Below are positions 32,583 through 45,387 of a stretch of DNA of 64,000 nucleotides, piece by piece; the stretch's first letter is position 1, and each line of letters begins with the position of its first letter. The stretch spans positions 682,001-746,000 of the forward strand of contig JANVFP010000017.1 in assembly GCA_027919835.1 (NCBI GenBank), given 5' to 3'. The notes beneath the pieces are model-generated. The model made no database searches, had not been told where the DNA came from, and was given only the letters and a program-made list of their open reading frames with translations. The DNA comes from Lentinula raphanica (taxonomy: Eukaryota; Basidiomycota; Agaricomycetes; Agaricales; Omphalotaceae). Position numbers and translations under genes: made by a program.

Positions 32583-35500
32583 ATGTCGCTGGATGATGGG
32601 GCACAGTCAGGCAATGCCAATCAGCCCAGCTACTCGCTATCATCCGAGTTATCTGGAGAGTTGGTCATACAAGAACCAGTAAGACCGTTGAACTTAGGAG
32701 GGCTTCCAAGCGATACAGTACAGTCAGGAGGATCCGAAGAGATTGATCGTGTCAAGAAACCCTACGTTAGTCGACTTTCACGTTGTTCGCTTTCGATATT
32801 CAATCTGAACATTCCTTAGCCCAAAAGGAAACGGACCAACGGAGGTGAGAGGGAAGAGGAGGAAGAAGAAAGTGGTAACAGCAAGCAAGGTCGTAAGAGT
32901 GGCAGGGGTGATAAAAGTCAGAGTAGGGGCAGTAAGAGCAAGGATGCTGGGGGTAGCAGAGGTGGAGGGGGGGTGGAGGGGGTGGACGGCACTCAGGCTG
33001 CCCTAGAAACGGAGCTAATGTTCAAAGGAAGACGAGGTCACAATTAGCAGCGACTACCGGTCCAGATGAAGGTGCAGGTGCAGGGACAGAGGGAGGCGTG
33101 GGCGAAGGTTCGATCAAAGGGTTGGGGGTTGAAACGGGCACGTCAGACCGTTCCTTTGTCTATTCGCCTATCCGAGCTTCTCCCTCCAAAGTCGTTCAGG
33201 AGGAGAGCTCTCTTCTTCTTCTCCATCTCTACTCCTCCACCGAAAGTCTAGATTGGGTGGAAGAGTTTGCCTGCGCTCTGAAAGGAGAACCCTGGGTAGA
33301 AGTGGATGCTTTAGCCACGGAGTCTCTCAAGAATCTGGCCCTCCGTTGCGCTCGTTCCAGGAAGATGAGCTTATTGGGAACATTCTGTAAAATGTTGAAC
33401 GAGCTCATGTTCACAGCCAAAATCAATAGGTAAGAATAAGTTACGCTATAGAAGGATGGATAGAGCTGATCCCCTGAACACTCAGCATATTTCACGCTCA
33501 GAAATTGGCGCATCCTTCGAAAATGCCGAGTCTTGAAGGTATTTTGAAGAATTTGCAGCAAGAAGGCTTCGGAGGGAGGGAACTGGGAGTTTGGCTGAGC
33601 TCTGGATCTCGTTGGGCTCGCATAGCAAGTGCAGGTGATTTGATTTCCCGCTCTCCCATCTGAAACACGGTTTTATGAACACCTTCGTATCAGGATCGGT
33701 GTACCTCCTAATCTTGATAGCTTCGAAGCGTTTGACTTATCGTATGGGTAGCGAAGTTTCTTCAACCGTTCTTGTGGAGGTATGCAATCAGATCAGAGCT
33801 CCCATTGGAGGTGACCACTCTATTCGACTCTTCTACCGCCCCTTCGCTAATCCGGCCATCCAGAAAATATAGCCCTGGTTAGAGACGGTATTATTCCTGC
33901 AGTTCTTGAACTGCAGAACGCCATCTCCTTCTCCGTTCCAGTTTTATTCTCTTCCCAGTTACAAAAAATTTATCGACTGCCCTCCGCTCTGGACATCGCT
34001 CAATTGGAAGTTACTGATTGGTTTCTTGATCTCTTTTACCAAAGGTAAAGGTGTTTCTTCTTATATACCCTCCTTATTCAAAGCACGTTGTTTAGGATGG
34101 CTCAGAATGTACCTCGCGATCAACAGCTATGGAAGGCCGCTCTGGAGTTCAGGCCGTGGGATAGACGGCTCCTGACTTTCCATTCAATTAACCAGCGCTA
34201 CCTCAACTTTTCAACCGAAGCGGGGAAAGAACTAGTCGAGGCCTGGGACGAAGCAGGACCTCTCTCTGACGATGAAACGGAGGACGTTATCTCCACTCAG
34301 CCCCCTCTTTCTCTTTTGTCTTCTCCTTTACCCCCCCTCGAAAAGATCGCTTTTGCTGGAGAGATTCAAGTGTTCGACTCCAAAACGTGGGGCCCTCTAC
34401 ATGTGATCAAATCATGGTTTAGCTCTAGAAAGGTCCTTCAGGGGAAGAGTCTTCCTTACACGATTACGAACAGAAACAGCTGGACGGAGGAACAGCGCAA
34501 AATGGTACTCAAGGGAGAACGTCCAAATACTCTAGAAAAGTTCTCTGAAAAGGTAGGTTACCTTTTGGTGAATTAGGTCCTGTTCCTGACGTACTTCAGG
34601 TTCAACTGCGTTACGATACTTCCTCTGGAGACTTAAGAGCTAACCAAAAATGGCTCATCCTCACCCAGGCCGCCATCCGAGGGTAATTTGAGGTCCTGAT
34701 CTCGAAGCTAACGCTAATCTATCTTATCAGGAGGGAAGTGAAGGTGGTTGACTCAGAAGATCGAACGATCGTAACTGTGGACTCCACTCTATCAGAAGAT
34801 CATAGAAAGTGTCTTTTGAACGCCGTGGAGGGTTTATGCAGGGCCACTGGGGTAGAGATTCTGGACTTGAACACTTCGAGGTTACCAGCGGAACGTTTGT
34901 TTCAGGTTTGGCATTTGTCCTATTACGCCCGTTACGGACAGTCGGTCAGTCTCTTCACGTTGAATTCAAAGCTTAACCTCAAGCGCTCCACAGGGCAAGG
35001 AGATACCAGAAGATTTCCATCCCTTGCACGTCCAAAGCAGCGACGGATCCAAAGTCAATCATAGTCAATTTTTCGTCAGAGCTTCCCGAGATCTCCAATT
35101 ATTTGGTAGGGAGTTCGCTGCTTTATCAGAAGCTATAGGACCGGTCCTCCAGAAAGTGGTGGAAAAGGTAAGAAAGGTCGAAGCCGTTTGACCTGTCTAC
35201 TTGTGACTAAGATCTTCCAGCGTCTCTCTCGGGAGCGAGATATTTTCGGCGAAGAAGTGGAGGCTTTGGTAGATATACTACCCCTTCAAGACTTCACCCC
35301 TGTAAGGCCGTTCACAGGTTTGGTTATCAACGTCAACGTTTCCACAGCCGCTCACCGTGATGGAGGAGATGCTGGAGGATGTTTCGTTATCAGCCTTGGC
35401 TCTTACAAGGGGGGAGAACTGTGCCTCTATCAGCCTCGTCTGGCCGTAGAAACTCGCCACGGAGACATTCTATCTTTCCGTTCTCAAGATTATATCCATT

Positions 35501-35607
35501 TCAATACTCATTACGAAGGGAGACGTTGTTCTCTAGTTGTCCATACCGACAAGAACGGCATAGCTTACCAGAGAAACGGCAACGGGGATAATCCTTGGGT
35601 TAGGTAG
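32583..35607 (+). CDS. TET/JBP-family 2-oxoglutarate/Fe(II) dioxygenase
   Basis: A multi-exon plus-strand gene starts at ATG 32583 (MSLDDGAQSGNANQ). It has a basic acidic-Gly linker (PKRKRTNGGEREEEEEES) and helical exons. The C-terminal catalytic domain (about 35.22-35.60 kb) shows FTGLVINVNVSTAAHRDGGD with the HxD iron ligands at 35352-35360, GGCFVISLGSYKGGELCLYQ, and HFNTHYEGRRCSLVVH carrying the distal His and the 2-oxoglutarate Arg. The layout is that of the TET/JBP enzymes expanded in basidiomycetes, which oxidise methylated pyrimidine bases in DNA. They have been reported in association with transposons (Iyer and colleagues on KDZ-type elements). Eight or more GT-AG introns fit. A G-run near 32.97 kb breaks the frame unless a 35-base intron (32960-32995 region) is removed. 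The catalytic residues appear intact. Confidence 0.82.
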
Positions 35608-35803
35608 GGACGTTAGAGAAAGTAGGGCAATGCAATATATGATATTCTTTCAAAACAGAGTCAGTAGCTCTTCGAGAGGGTTAGATAGCAAATAAGCGAT
35701 TAAGAAGGGGTACAAGAGACCATAAGTAGATAGTAGCAGAGGGAAAGGGATCCCCTAACAAATTGAATCAACCAAGGAAGGCGCTGATAGGTAGAGAAAC
35801 AAG

Positions 35804-36679
35804 TTAACTTCCAAAAACTTCCTTTAGAAATCTAGGCAATAGTTGAATGTTCTTAGCTTGCTGGAAATGCTCATCTCCAGAAACGCTCTGAGAGATATCC
35901 TTTGCCGGATGACCATCCTCCGGCTCCCCTCTTGACCCTTCTCTAACCTTTCCTGCTGAACAGTGTCGTGCAACGGTCTCCGTCAAGTTGGATATAGTCT
36001 CCTCAGACCGGGTCAACTCTTGCTGATGAAAGAGAGAATCATGTTGACGTAGGATCCCCTGTAGACGCTCTGGATGGGGAGTAGGAGGAGCTGTGGGTAT
36101 GTTATCTACTAGCGCCTTAATCGAGAGGACCCTTTCAGTTGAGTTTCGCTGACAAAATAGAGTATCGTGTCGACGTAGCATCCCCTGTTGAAGTTTTGAA
36201 GGGGGGGTAGGAGGGGCTGTGGGTATGTCATCTAAAGCTATGATTGAGAGGTCTCTTCATATATAGAAGAGCTTTCAGTTACTTTCAGTTTCCGTAGAAG
36301 CTCGCTGATAAAACAGAGTATCATGTCGACGTAGCATCCCTGGTTGATGTTCTGGAGGGGGGGTAGGAGGGGCTGTGGGTATGTCTTCTAAAGCTGAGAT
36401 TGAGAGGCATCTTCATATAGAAAAGAGACTTGAGTTACCTTCAGTTTCGGTTGACTCTTGCTGGTAGTACCCAGTTTCATGTCGACCCAGCATCCCCTGT
36501 ATATGTACCGGACGGGGCGGCATAGGAGGGACTGGAGGTATATCATCGTCTAACGCCGTACCATATTGAGAATTCCCTTTAAATAGAGTACAACATTGAT
36601 TACCTCGAGGGCGATATACGCGTAATTTTCTCAACCGCGTATGAAAAGATAGTCTATGCTTTGCTGCAGCTACTAGCAT
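35804..36679 (-). CDS. repeated-exon gene of unknown function
   Basis: On the minus strand a leader (36679 to about 36560) precedes four copies of a roughly 105-base coding module. Each module encodes variants of DIPTAPPTPP...LQGMLRRHDTLFYQR.STE (present near 36.50, 36.33, 36.19 and 36.07 kb). The first three modules are separated by short GT-AG introns with conserved sequence (GTAACT...TCTCAATC.TAG); between the last two the intron has shrunk into coding sequence. The C-terminal exon (ISNLTETVARHC, QQAKNIQLLPRFLKEVFG) ends at 35804. No family is recognised. Duplicated exons with their introns suggest unequal crossing over. The gene lies just downstream of, and convergent with, the TET/JBP gene. 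Confidence 0.55.
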
Positions 36680-36806
36680 AGGATGAGTGTGGGCAAGAGA
36701 CTACGTAAAGACTCCAGTGTATTACCTATTTTCTTTCTATTTCTTATATTCAAAATTTGGGAGTACGGAGCTTTCAGTAGAGGATACTTGAGATGGTTGT
36801 GGTGAT

Positions 36807-37270
36807 GTGTTCGAGAGCGCATGCTTAGTGGAGCGTGAGCAGGTTACTGGAAGACTTAGACTAAGCGTCGTACTTACAAAAATCTATCTAGACTCTGCCA
36901 GGGCGCCTATCAAACCGGCATCCCAGAACGGCCCGTTTCCGTCTCGAGTCTGGACGATTTCTAAAGTTAAACTTCAAATTACTACTAGGACTGTCACTGT
37001 TGAAGTGGTTGATCCTCTAACAAGATGCTCTGGCCCGGGTTTCACCTGACAAACAAGAATTACTCTACACTACGAAAGTCCTGATGGGGCGTTAGAAGAA
37101 ATCACTCTAAACACTGAGTTCAAGCTTAACAGCGACCTCACTTCCACTGAACCCTGGATAGAGCAGGCAATCCCGGTAATGTCAAAGACTGGGGACCCGT
37201 CTACCGTGAGTGACTTGAAAGCAATCATGCTACAAGCTAATCCTTACATCTTTTCATGGACAGGATTGTG
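36807..37270 (+). pseudogene. unrecognised coding remnant
   Basis: An open frame from 36807 (IYLDSARAPIKPASQ) meets a TGA at 37047-37049 but continues in frame for another 70 codons (LHYESPDGALEEITLNTEF, STEPWIEQAIPVMSKTGD). The composition looks coding. I recognise no family. It precedes the clathrin pseudogene but does not match clathrin. Confidence 0.35.
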
Positions 37271-37550
37271 ATCGGCCGTTCGAGGAGTTATCGTACTTTG
37301 AAGGGAGAAACAACCGTTTTGTGAAAATGGTTTTGGTATCATGACTGGCAATTTGGAGGTGATCTCCGTTCTACTTATATGCTGTTGGCGACTCTGGACT
37401 CATCAGCTGCCGAAACCGCACAGCCAGATTATCGCCATCGATGCGTGTGTCGTTGGAGAGATCTGTACACAATCGCTTGTTGTTATACTCAAGGTACGTG
37501 CATGTATCAGACTGATTGGTACTGTCTGCTGACCGTAAGTGCAAACCTAG

Positions 37551-40500
37551 ACACTCGAATCCGACCATTCAATCTGCGTTCGCAAAGAAGTCAATGAACA
37601 GAACCAAGTTGTCATCATCGAGCTTGCCGACTCCTACAATGTTATGCGCCGTCCAATTTCTGCGGTCTCTGCTATTATGCACCCTCGACAGAAAATTCTT
37701 GCTTTGAAAGGTGCGTAGCATGCCCTCTGGGTATATTCTGCTCTGCTCACATTTCACTCATCAGCTGCTTGGACTCTCCAAATTTTCACCCGTAGCTGTA
37801 GGAGCTTCGCGAAGTAGTGCGATAAGTCTCCAAGATTACTTTGCGAAGTAACCCGAGTGGCTCTCGAAGCTCAAAAAACCCTTCCGGGCAGGCCAGTAGG
37901 GCTCCGGGGGGTGCTCGGCTATTTAGTATATTTATTAATATTCAATAATTCTTTTATTATTCAATAGGTATATTATAATAAATCTACTTCGCGAAGCTAT
38001 GCTGCACTTTGCGAAGTGACTACGTTTACGACAATCATGATATCAGGTAAATTAGGGTTACATCATTACATCATTGATTTCCTTTTTGGGTAATGGTATT
38101 TTTGAACAGAAAAATGCATGGTATGACATCATTGATCATGGGATGCTAAAAATCACAGATGAATCCAAAAATAGCTATAGTGAGGTACTGGCTACCTTAG
38201 GCACATCAAAATTGCCTAAAAAGGAAATTGGTCCAAAAATAGAACTTGATCTCATCAGGTAGCAAAAAATCTGAAAAAATCACAAAAAATACTCAAAAAA
38301 TTCAGGGTCGCCTCGTTGGCTCTGAAAACACAAAATAAAAAAAATACGCGACAAGTGTAAAATTTTTGATCACTCCAAATCATACCAGATCCTCTATATG
38401 TTGAGTATATATGATGTACATGCTATTTTTAGCACCCCTAGTACACTCAGACACTCAGAATGGCTTATATCATTCAATATATTCAGCACACTCAATGCTT
38501 ATTATACTTAACACACTTAACAATGAAAAATGAAAAAGCTCAGAATAGTAGTAATGTATATCATACTCAACACACTCAACAACACACTTAACAATGAAAA
38601 ATGAAAAAACTCAGAATAGTAGTAATGTATATCATACTCAACACACTCAACAATGAAAAACTTTGAAACAGTGTTCATGTGTATTATACTTAACACACAT
38701 AACACACTTAACAATGAAAAAACTCGGAATAGTAATAATGTATATCATACCCAACACACTCAACAATGAAAAACCTCGAAACAGTGTTCATGTGTGTTAT
38801 ACTCAACATACATAATGCACTTAACAATGAAAACTCTCAGAACAGTATTCATGTGTATTATACTTAACATACTCAACACACTTAACAATGAAAAAACTCA
38901 GAACAGTGCTCATGTGTGTTACACTTGACACACTTCATCAATCAATATAACATACTTAACAATCAAAAACTCGGAGTAGTGTTATCACACATTATACTTA
39001 ACACACTTCATCAGTAAGTATAACATACCTTCAATAGGACATTGTTATACTATAACACACTTATAACAACGAGTTTTGGGCGCTTATGGGCGCTTATTTG
39101 GGGTTTTTGAGTCGAAATTCATTAATAGCACACTCAATAAATTTTGTGTGGCCTCTATATTGTGTCAGGATGTTGTCTATATCATAATCCTCTAGATATA
39201 ATTCGGAGAACTCAAAAATACAACCTGTGTGGCTAGCTATACTATGATCTTTTGTGATATAACAGAGTTTTATGTAAATGCCAATGCATATGTCCATGTA
39301 ATGCAAGTGTACTGATGCTGGTCCATCAGGAAAGCACTCCTACAGTCTACTGGCAGTGTCTGTACATGATTCAGATAGCTATCATAAAGGTTGGACACTG
39401 TGATACACATGTACATGTTTCATGTACACTGTAGATGTCTACACTTACATGTAACAATAGATGTCATATTCAATGACCCCCATTACAGATCTCTTGGCTG
39501 TATCACATAGAGTTAGCATAAAATAGGCTGTAGGATGACTCTTTTCATGACCCAGCAGCAGTTTGACTTCATAACATGAGTGTATGCACTGACATTTACA
39601 TAAAACACTGTTATATTACAAAAGATTATAGTATAGCTAGCCACACAGGTTGTATTCTTGAGTGCTCTGACTTATATCTAGAGGAATATGATATAGACAA
39701 CATCCTGACACAATATAGAGGCCACACAAAATTTATTGAGTGTGCTATTAATGAATTTCGACTCAAAAACCCCAAATAAGCGCCCATAAGCGCCCAAAAC
39801 TCGTTGTTATAAGTGTGTTATAGTATAACAATGTCCTATTGAAGGTATGTTATACTTACTGATGAAGTGTGTTAAGTATAATGTGTGATAACACTACTCC
39901 GAGTTTTTGATTGTTAAGTATGTTAAGTGTAACACACATAAGCACTGTTCTGAGTTTTTTCATTGTTAAGTGTGTTGAGTATGTTAAGTATAATACAGAT
40001 GAACACTGTTTCGAGGTTTTTCATTGTTGAGTGTGTTGAGTATGATATACAATACTACTATTCCGAGTTTTTTCATTTTTCATTGTTAAGTGTGTTGTTG
40101 AGTGTGTTGAGTATGATATACATTACTACTATTCTGAGCTTTTTCATTTTTCATTGTTAAGTGTGTTAAGTATAATAAGCATTGAGTGTGCTGAATATAT
40201 TGAATGATATAAGCCATTCTGAGTGTCTGAGTGTACTAGGGGTGCTAAAAATAGCATGTACATCATATATACTCAACATATAGAGGATCTGGTATGATTT
40301 GGAGTGATCAAAAATTTTACACTTGTCGCGTATTTTTTTTATTTTGCGTTTTCAGAGCCAATGAGGCGACCCTGAAATTTTTGAGTATTTTTGTGATTTT
40401 TTCAGATTTTTTGCTACCTGATGAGATCAAGTTCTATTTTTGGACCAATTTCCCTTTTAGGCAATTTTGATGTGCCTGAGGTAGCCAGTACCTCACTATA

Positions 40501-43500
40501 GCTATTTTTGGATTCATCTGTGATTTTTAGCATCCCATGATCAATGATGTCATACCATGCATTTTTCTATTCAAAAATACCATTACCCAAAAAGGAAATC
40601 AATAACGTAATGATGTAACCCTAATTTACCTGATTTCATGATTGTCGTAAACGTAGTCACTTCACAAAGTGCAGCATAGCTTCGCGAAGTAGATTTATTA
40701 TAATATACCTATTAAATAATAAAAGAATTATGAAATATTAATAAATATACTAAATAGCCGAGCACCCCCCGGAGCCCTACTGGCCTGCCCGGAAGGGTTT
40801 TTTAAGCTTCGAGAGCCACTCGGGTTACTTCGCGAAGTAATCTTGGAGACTTATCGCACTACTTCGCGAAGCTCTTACAGCTTCAGCTGAAATTTTCAAC
40901 ATTGAGACCAAACAAAAGGTTAAGTCTCACACGAACAACGAAAACATCGTATTCTGGAAAGTGGTATCAGACACCACCATTGGAATGGTCACAGAAGCCT
41001 CCGTTTACCACTGGTCAATAGCAGATCAGTCTCCTCCACAGAAGATATTCGACAGACACGCTACCCTCGCAGGAACCCAAATAATCAACTACCGTGTATC
41101 CTCAGACGAGGAGTGGATGGTCCTAATCGGGATCTCAGGAAATTCCACCAATCCTACGGCGTTCAAAGTCAAGGGGTCCATGCAACTCTATAGCAGAGAT
41201 CGAGCTGTCAGCCAGCCTATAGAAGGACACGCTGCTGCTTTTGCAGAAATGAAGCTGGAAGGTCACCAAAACGTGACGAAGTTGTTCACTTTTGCAGTTC
41301 GTACAGCAACTGGCGCTAAAGTACGTGTAACGAGAATCTTGGTTCAATAGTTCTGACGATAGAGTATAGCTTCATGTCGTCCGAATTGACCATGCCGCTC
41401 CAGACCCACCATTTGTCAAGAAGGCTGTTGACGTGTACTTCCCTGCCGAAGCGACTTCCCTGTCTCCATGCAGGTATCGAAGAAACACGGTATCGTTTAC
41501 CTGGTCACGAAGTACGGCTTCATTCATCTCTACGACCTTGAATCTGGTACTTGCGTCTACATGAACCGTATCTCAGGTGAAACGATCTTCGTCACGGCCG
41601 AAGACGAAGCTACCAACGGTATCATTGGAGTGGACAAGAAGGGACAAGTACTGAGTGTCCACGCGGACGACCATACCATTGTTCCTTAGGTTCTGACCAC
41701 TCTGAACAACACGGAACTGGCTTTCAAGCTTGCTAGACGAGCTAATCTTCCTGGTGCTGATGATTTGTACATCAAACAATATCAGTCGTTATTCCAAAGC
41801 GGGCAGTACGGCGAGGCTGCCAAGATCACAATTCTCCCAGGGTGAGCATATTTAATTTGTTCATTCGTACCAAAGATGCTTATGAGTTATACGCGTAGGG
41901 AATACCGCGTACGACTCAGGTCATCGAGTCCTTTAAATCAGCACCTACTCCTCCTGGAGGCCTTTCGCCTATTTTGCGATACTTCGGCATCCTCCTCGAA
42001 AAGGGTGCGCTCAATCATCTCGAGTCTTTGGAGCTTGCCCGTCCAGTCTTACAGCAAGGCCGAAAGCAACTTCTCGAGAAATGGCTGAAGGAGAACAAGC
42101 TTACGTGTAGTGAAGAGCTCGGAGATATCGTCCGCTTACACGACGTGACCCTTGCTTTGAGCGTGTACCTGCGTGCCAACGTACCCCACAAGGTTATCGC
42201 TTGCTTTGCAGAGACAGGACAAATCGACAAGATTGTCCTGTACGCAAAGAAAGTGGATTACAGTCCTGATTATGTTGCTCTCCTCCAACAAGTCATGCGT
42301 GTCAATCCGGAGAAAGGTGCCGAGTTCGCGTCTCAGCCGGTGAACGACGAGATGGGTCCTTTGGTAGATGTTGAACGGGTTGTCAACATCATCATGTCTC
42401 AAAACATGATCCAACCTACGACGTCCTTCTTACTCGATGCGCTTAAGGACAACAAGCCTGAACAGGGACCACTGCAAACGCGTCTCCTCGAGATGAACCT
42501 CATGCATGCACCACAAGTCGCTGATGCCATCCTCGGTAATGAAATGTTCACTCACTACGACTGTCCACGAATTGCGAACCTCTGTGAAAAGGCTGGTTTG
42601 ATGCAGAGGGTGAGTTCTCTTTGCTCAAAACTTGTCAGTGAATAATATTCACTATTATACAGGCGCTCGAGCACTACGAGGACTTGGCAGACATCAAGCG
42701 CGTCATTGTGCATGCTACGACCTTCCCACTCAATGTATGTCTTGATTCATTGTCAAGTTGATTCACATTTTCTCACTTACAACTAATTTCAGTGGCTCAT
42801 CAACTACTTCAGCCGGTTGACTACTGATCAATCCATGGCCTGTTTGCAGGAGATGCTCCGCGTCAATATCCGACAGAATCTCCAGGTCGTTATACAGGTC
42901 GCTACCAAATACGCTCAAATTGATCGAGATGTTCGAAAGCTTCAAAACTTTTGAGGGTACGCTACTTACTCATTGAATGATATGTACTAACACCTATAAA
43001 GGTCTCTATTACTATCTTGGCTCCATTGTCAATCTCAGTACTGATCCAGAGGTCCACTTCAAATACATCCAGGCCGCTACCAGAACTGGCCAGATCCGTG
43101 AAGTTGAGCGCATCTGCAGAGAAAGCAACTACTATAACCCGGAGAAAGTCAAGAATTTCCTCAAGGAAGCCAAATTATCTGACCAACTTCCACTCATCAT
43201 CGTCTGCGACCGATTTGACTTCGTACATGACCTCGTCCTCTATCTGTATCAAAACAACCTCACCAAATTCATTGTTGAAGTGTATGTCCAGAGAGTCAAC
43301 TCGATTCGTACTCCTCAGGTTGTTGGTGGTTTGCTCGACGTTGACTGTGACGAAGCTACCATCAAAACACTGCTTGCTTCTGTCACTGGTAACTTCCCCA
43401 TCGACGAGCTTGTGCACGAAGTGGAGCAGTGCAACCATCTCAAGTTGATACTTCCTTGGCTCGAGGCGAGAGTTCAGACTGGTAGCCAGGATCCCGCTGT

Positions 43501-45387
43501 CTACAATGCAATGGCCAAGATCTACATTGACAGCAACAATAATTCTGAGGCATTCTTGAAAGAGAATAACGTATGTGTATTTCCTTTATATTCTGTGGCG
43601 TGCTCTTACTTAACCCCCTCTTCAGCTTTACGAACCTCTCGTGGTCGGCAAGTTCTGTGAGAAACGAGACCCCTACCTCGCATATATCACATACGCGAAA
43701 GGGTTCTGTGACGAAGAGTTGATCGTGATTACCAATGATAACTCGATGTTCAAGCAACAGGCACGCTACCTCGTCAAACGTCGTCAACCCGAGCTCTGGG
43801 CACAGGTCCTCGTTCCCGATAATATCCACCGACGTGCACTTATTGACCAGGTACGTTTATCTTGTGGCAACTCCAACGTTAATTGACACAGTCCTCATAG
43901 ATTGTCACAACCGCTTTACCTGAATCCACCGATCCTGATGATGTATCAGTCACTGTCAAGGCCTTCCTTACTGCTGACCTCCCAATTGAGCTCATTGAGC
44001 TGTTGGAGAAGATAATCATCGAACCCTCACCATTCAGCGAGAACAAGGATCTTCAGAACTTGCTTCTCCTCACTGCGATCCGTGCAGATAAGGGTAAAGT
44101 GGTCGGTTACATCAACAAACTCCAAAACTATGACTACGTGGAGATTGCCAAGATTGCAACAGAACATGGTTTATTCGAGGAGGCACTTACCATCTATAAG
44201 AAATATGACCAACATGCCATGGCCATGACTGTCCTCGTTGAGCACATCGTCTCTCTGGACCGTGGGGTGGAGTACGCCAACAAAGTCAACCTTCCCAAAG
44301 TCTGGAGCCGACTTGCCAAGGCTCAATTGGATGGCCTCCGCATCAAGGACTCCATTGACTCCTACATCAAGGCTCAAGATCCATCCAATTTCGCAGAGGT
44401 CATTGAAATCATTGATCGGGTAGGAAACACGACGATCTCGTCCGGTATCTGCAGATGGCCAGGAAGTCTCTTCGCTAACCAAAGATCGACACTGAGCTCG
44501 CTTTTGCGTATGCAAGAACAGATCGCTTACACGATATAGAAGACTTCTTGGGCATGACAACCGTCGCAGACATTCTGGAAGTTGGAGAACGGTGTTTGGA
44601 GGTCGAATTGTACCAGGCCGCCAAGCTGCTCTTCCAGAGCATATCAAACTGGGCCCGACTCGCTACCACCCTTATCTACCTTGGTGAGAACCAAGCAGCT
44701 GCTTAAAGCACCCGGAAGGCCGGTAATACACAGTACGTTGATTCAGTTGGCATGGCGAAGAGAGTACTCAACTCCCGTCTCAGAGTCTGGAAGCAAGTTC
44801 ATTGCGAGAAACAGGAATTCCGTCTGGTATGGTCAACTGTCTATGTCACATGCGCGTCGAACTTACTAGTACCTTAGGCGCAAATCTACGGTCTCAATAT
44901 CATCATGCATGCGGAAGAACTTGGAGCCCTCGTCACCGTGTATGAACGCTGCAGATGTGCGCACATGGGTATTTTCACTGAACTCGCTATCCTTCTCAGC
45001 AGATACAAACCAACCAGCCCAACGTGAGTATTGATCTGTATCTGTAGCTCGACGTCGAAGGGGCCGATGATGAGACCTCCAGGGATAGCATCAACAGCTT
45101 TGATACTAACTTTCGATAGGCTAGCTCTTGCTCGGCGGTTGGAAAAGCATGAACTGCTAGAAATCTTTCAGTTGGCTGGGTACGGTAAGCCGTATTCCTC
45201 GGTCTGGTCCGACGATAATACTGATAGTTCAAGAAAGAAGAAACACGAACTTTGGGAAGAACATATTTCAAGGTCAAAGCAAGCCAAAATGTACAAAGAC
45301 GCCTCGGTTAAGGCTGCTGCTGCTTCGGCTGCAAATACAGTACCCCTTCAGCCAGAAAGTCATCGAGGAGCTTTCCTGGCTACGTAG
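37551..45387 (+). pseudogene. clathrin heavy chain pseudogene, introns retained, split by a foldback element
   Basis: Homology to clathrin heavy chain begins at 37551 ([20 protein letters not shown]) just after a splice-acceptor-like CTAG; the true N-terminus is missing. It runs through the propeller ([40 protein letters not shown]), the linker and legs ([40 protein letters not shown]) and parts of the distal legs (RRLEKHELLEIFQLAGYG). Several spliceosomal introns remain, so it is a DNA-level copy rather than a retrocopy. Defects: foldback element B inserted at 37787, a small deletion shifting the frame near 41.45 kb, TAG at 41687-41689 where Tyr is expected, a frameshift near 44.42 kb, a stop near 44.70 kb, and a large deletion before 45.12 kb. 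Clathrin is normally single-copy and essential, so an intact gene must exist elsewhere. Confidence 0.92.
37787..40889. mobile_element. foldback transposon copy B (3.1 kb)
   Basis: The element starts CACCCGTAGCTGTAG and ends CTTACAGCTTCAGCTG, with the 7-bp duplication AAATTTT on both sides (37780-37786 and 40890-40896). It is the near-identical reverse complement of copy A: the five short conceptual proteins that I compared are identical in both. It interrupts the clathrin pseudogene within the codons for LQIFNIE, which gives an unambiguous empty site. Confidence 0.92.

Noticed and set aside
37551..45387. A functional clathrin heavy chain gene
   Set aside because: It lacks its N-terminus, has a stop where Tyr is expected, several frameshifts, a large deletion and a 3.1-kb insertion.
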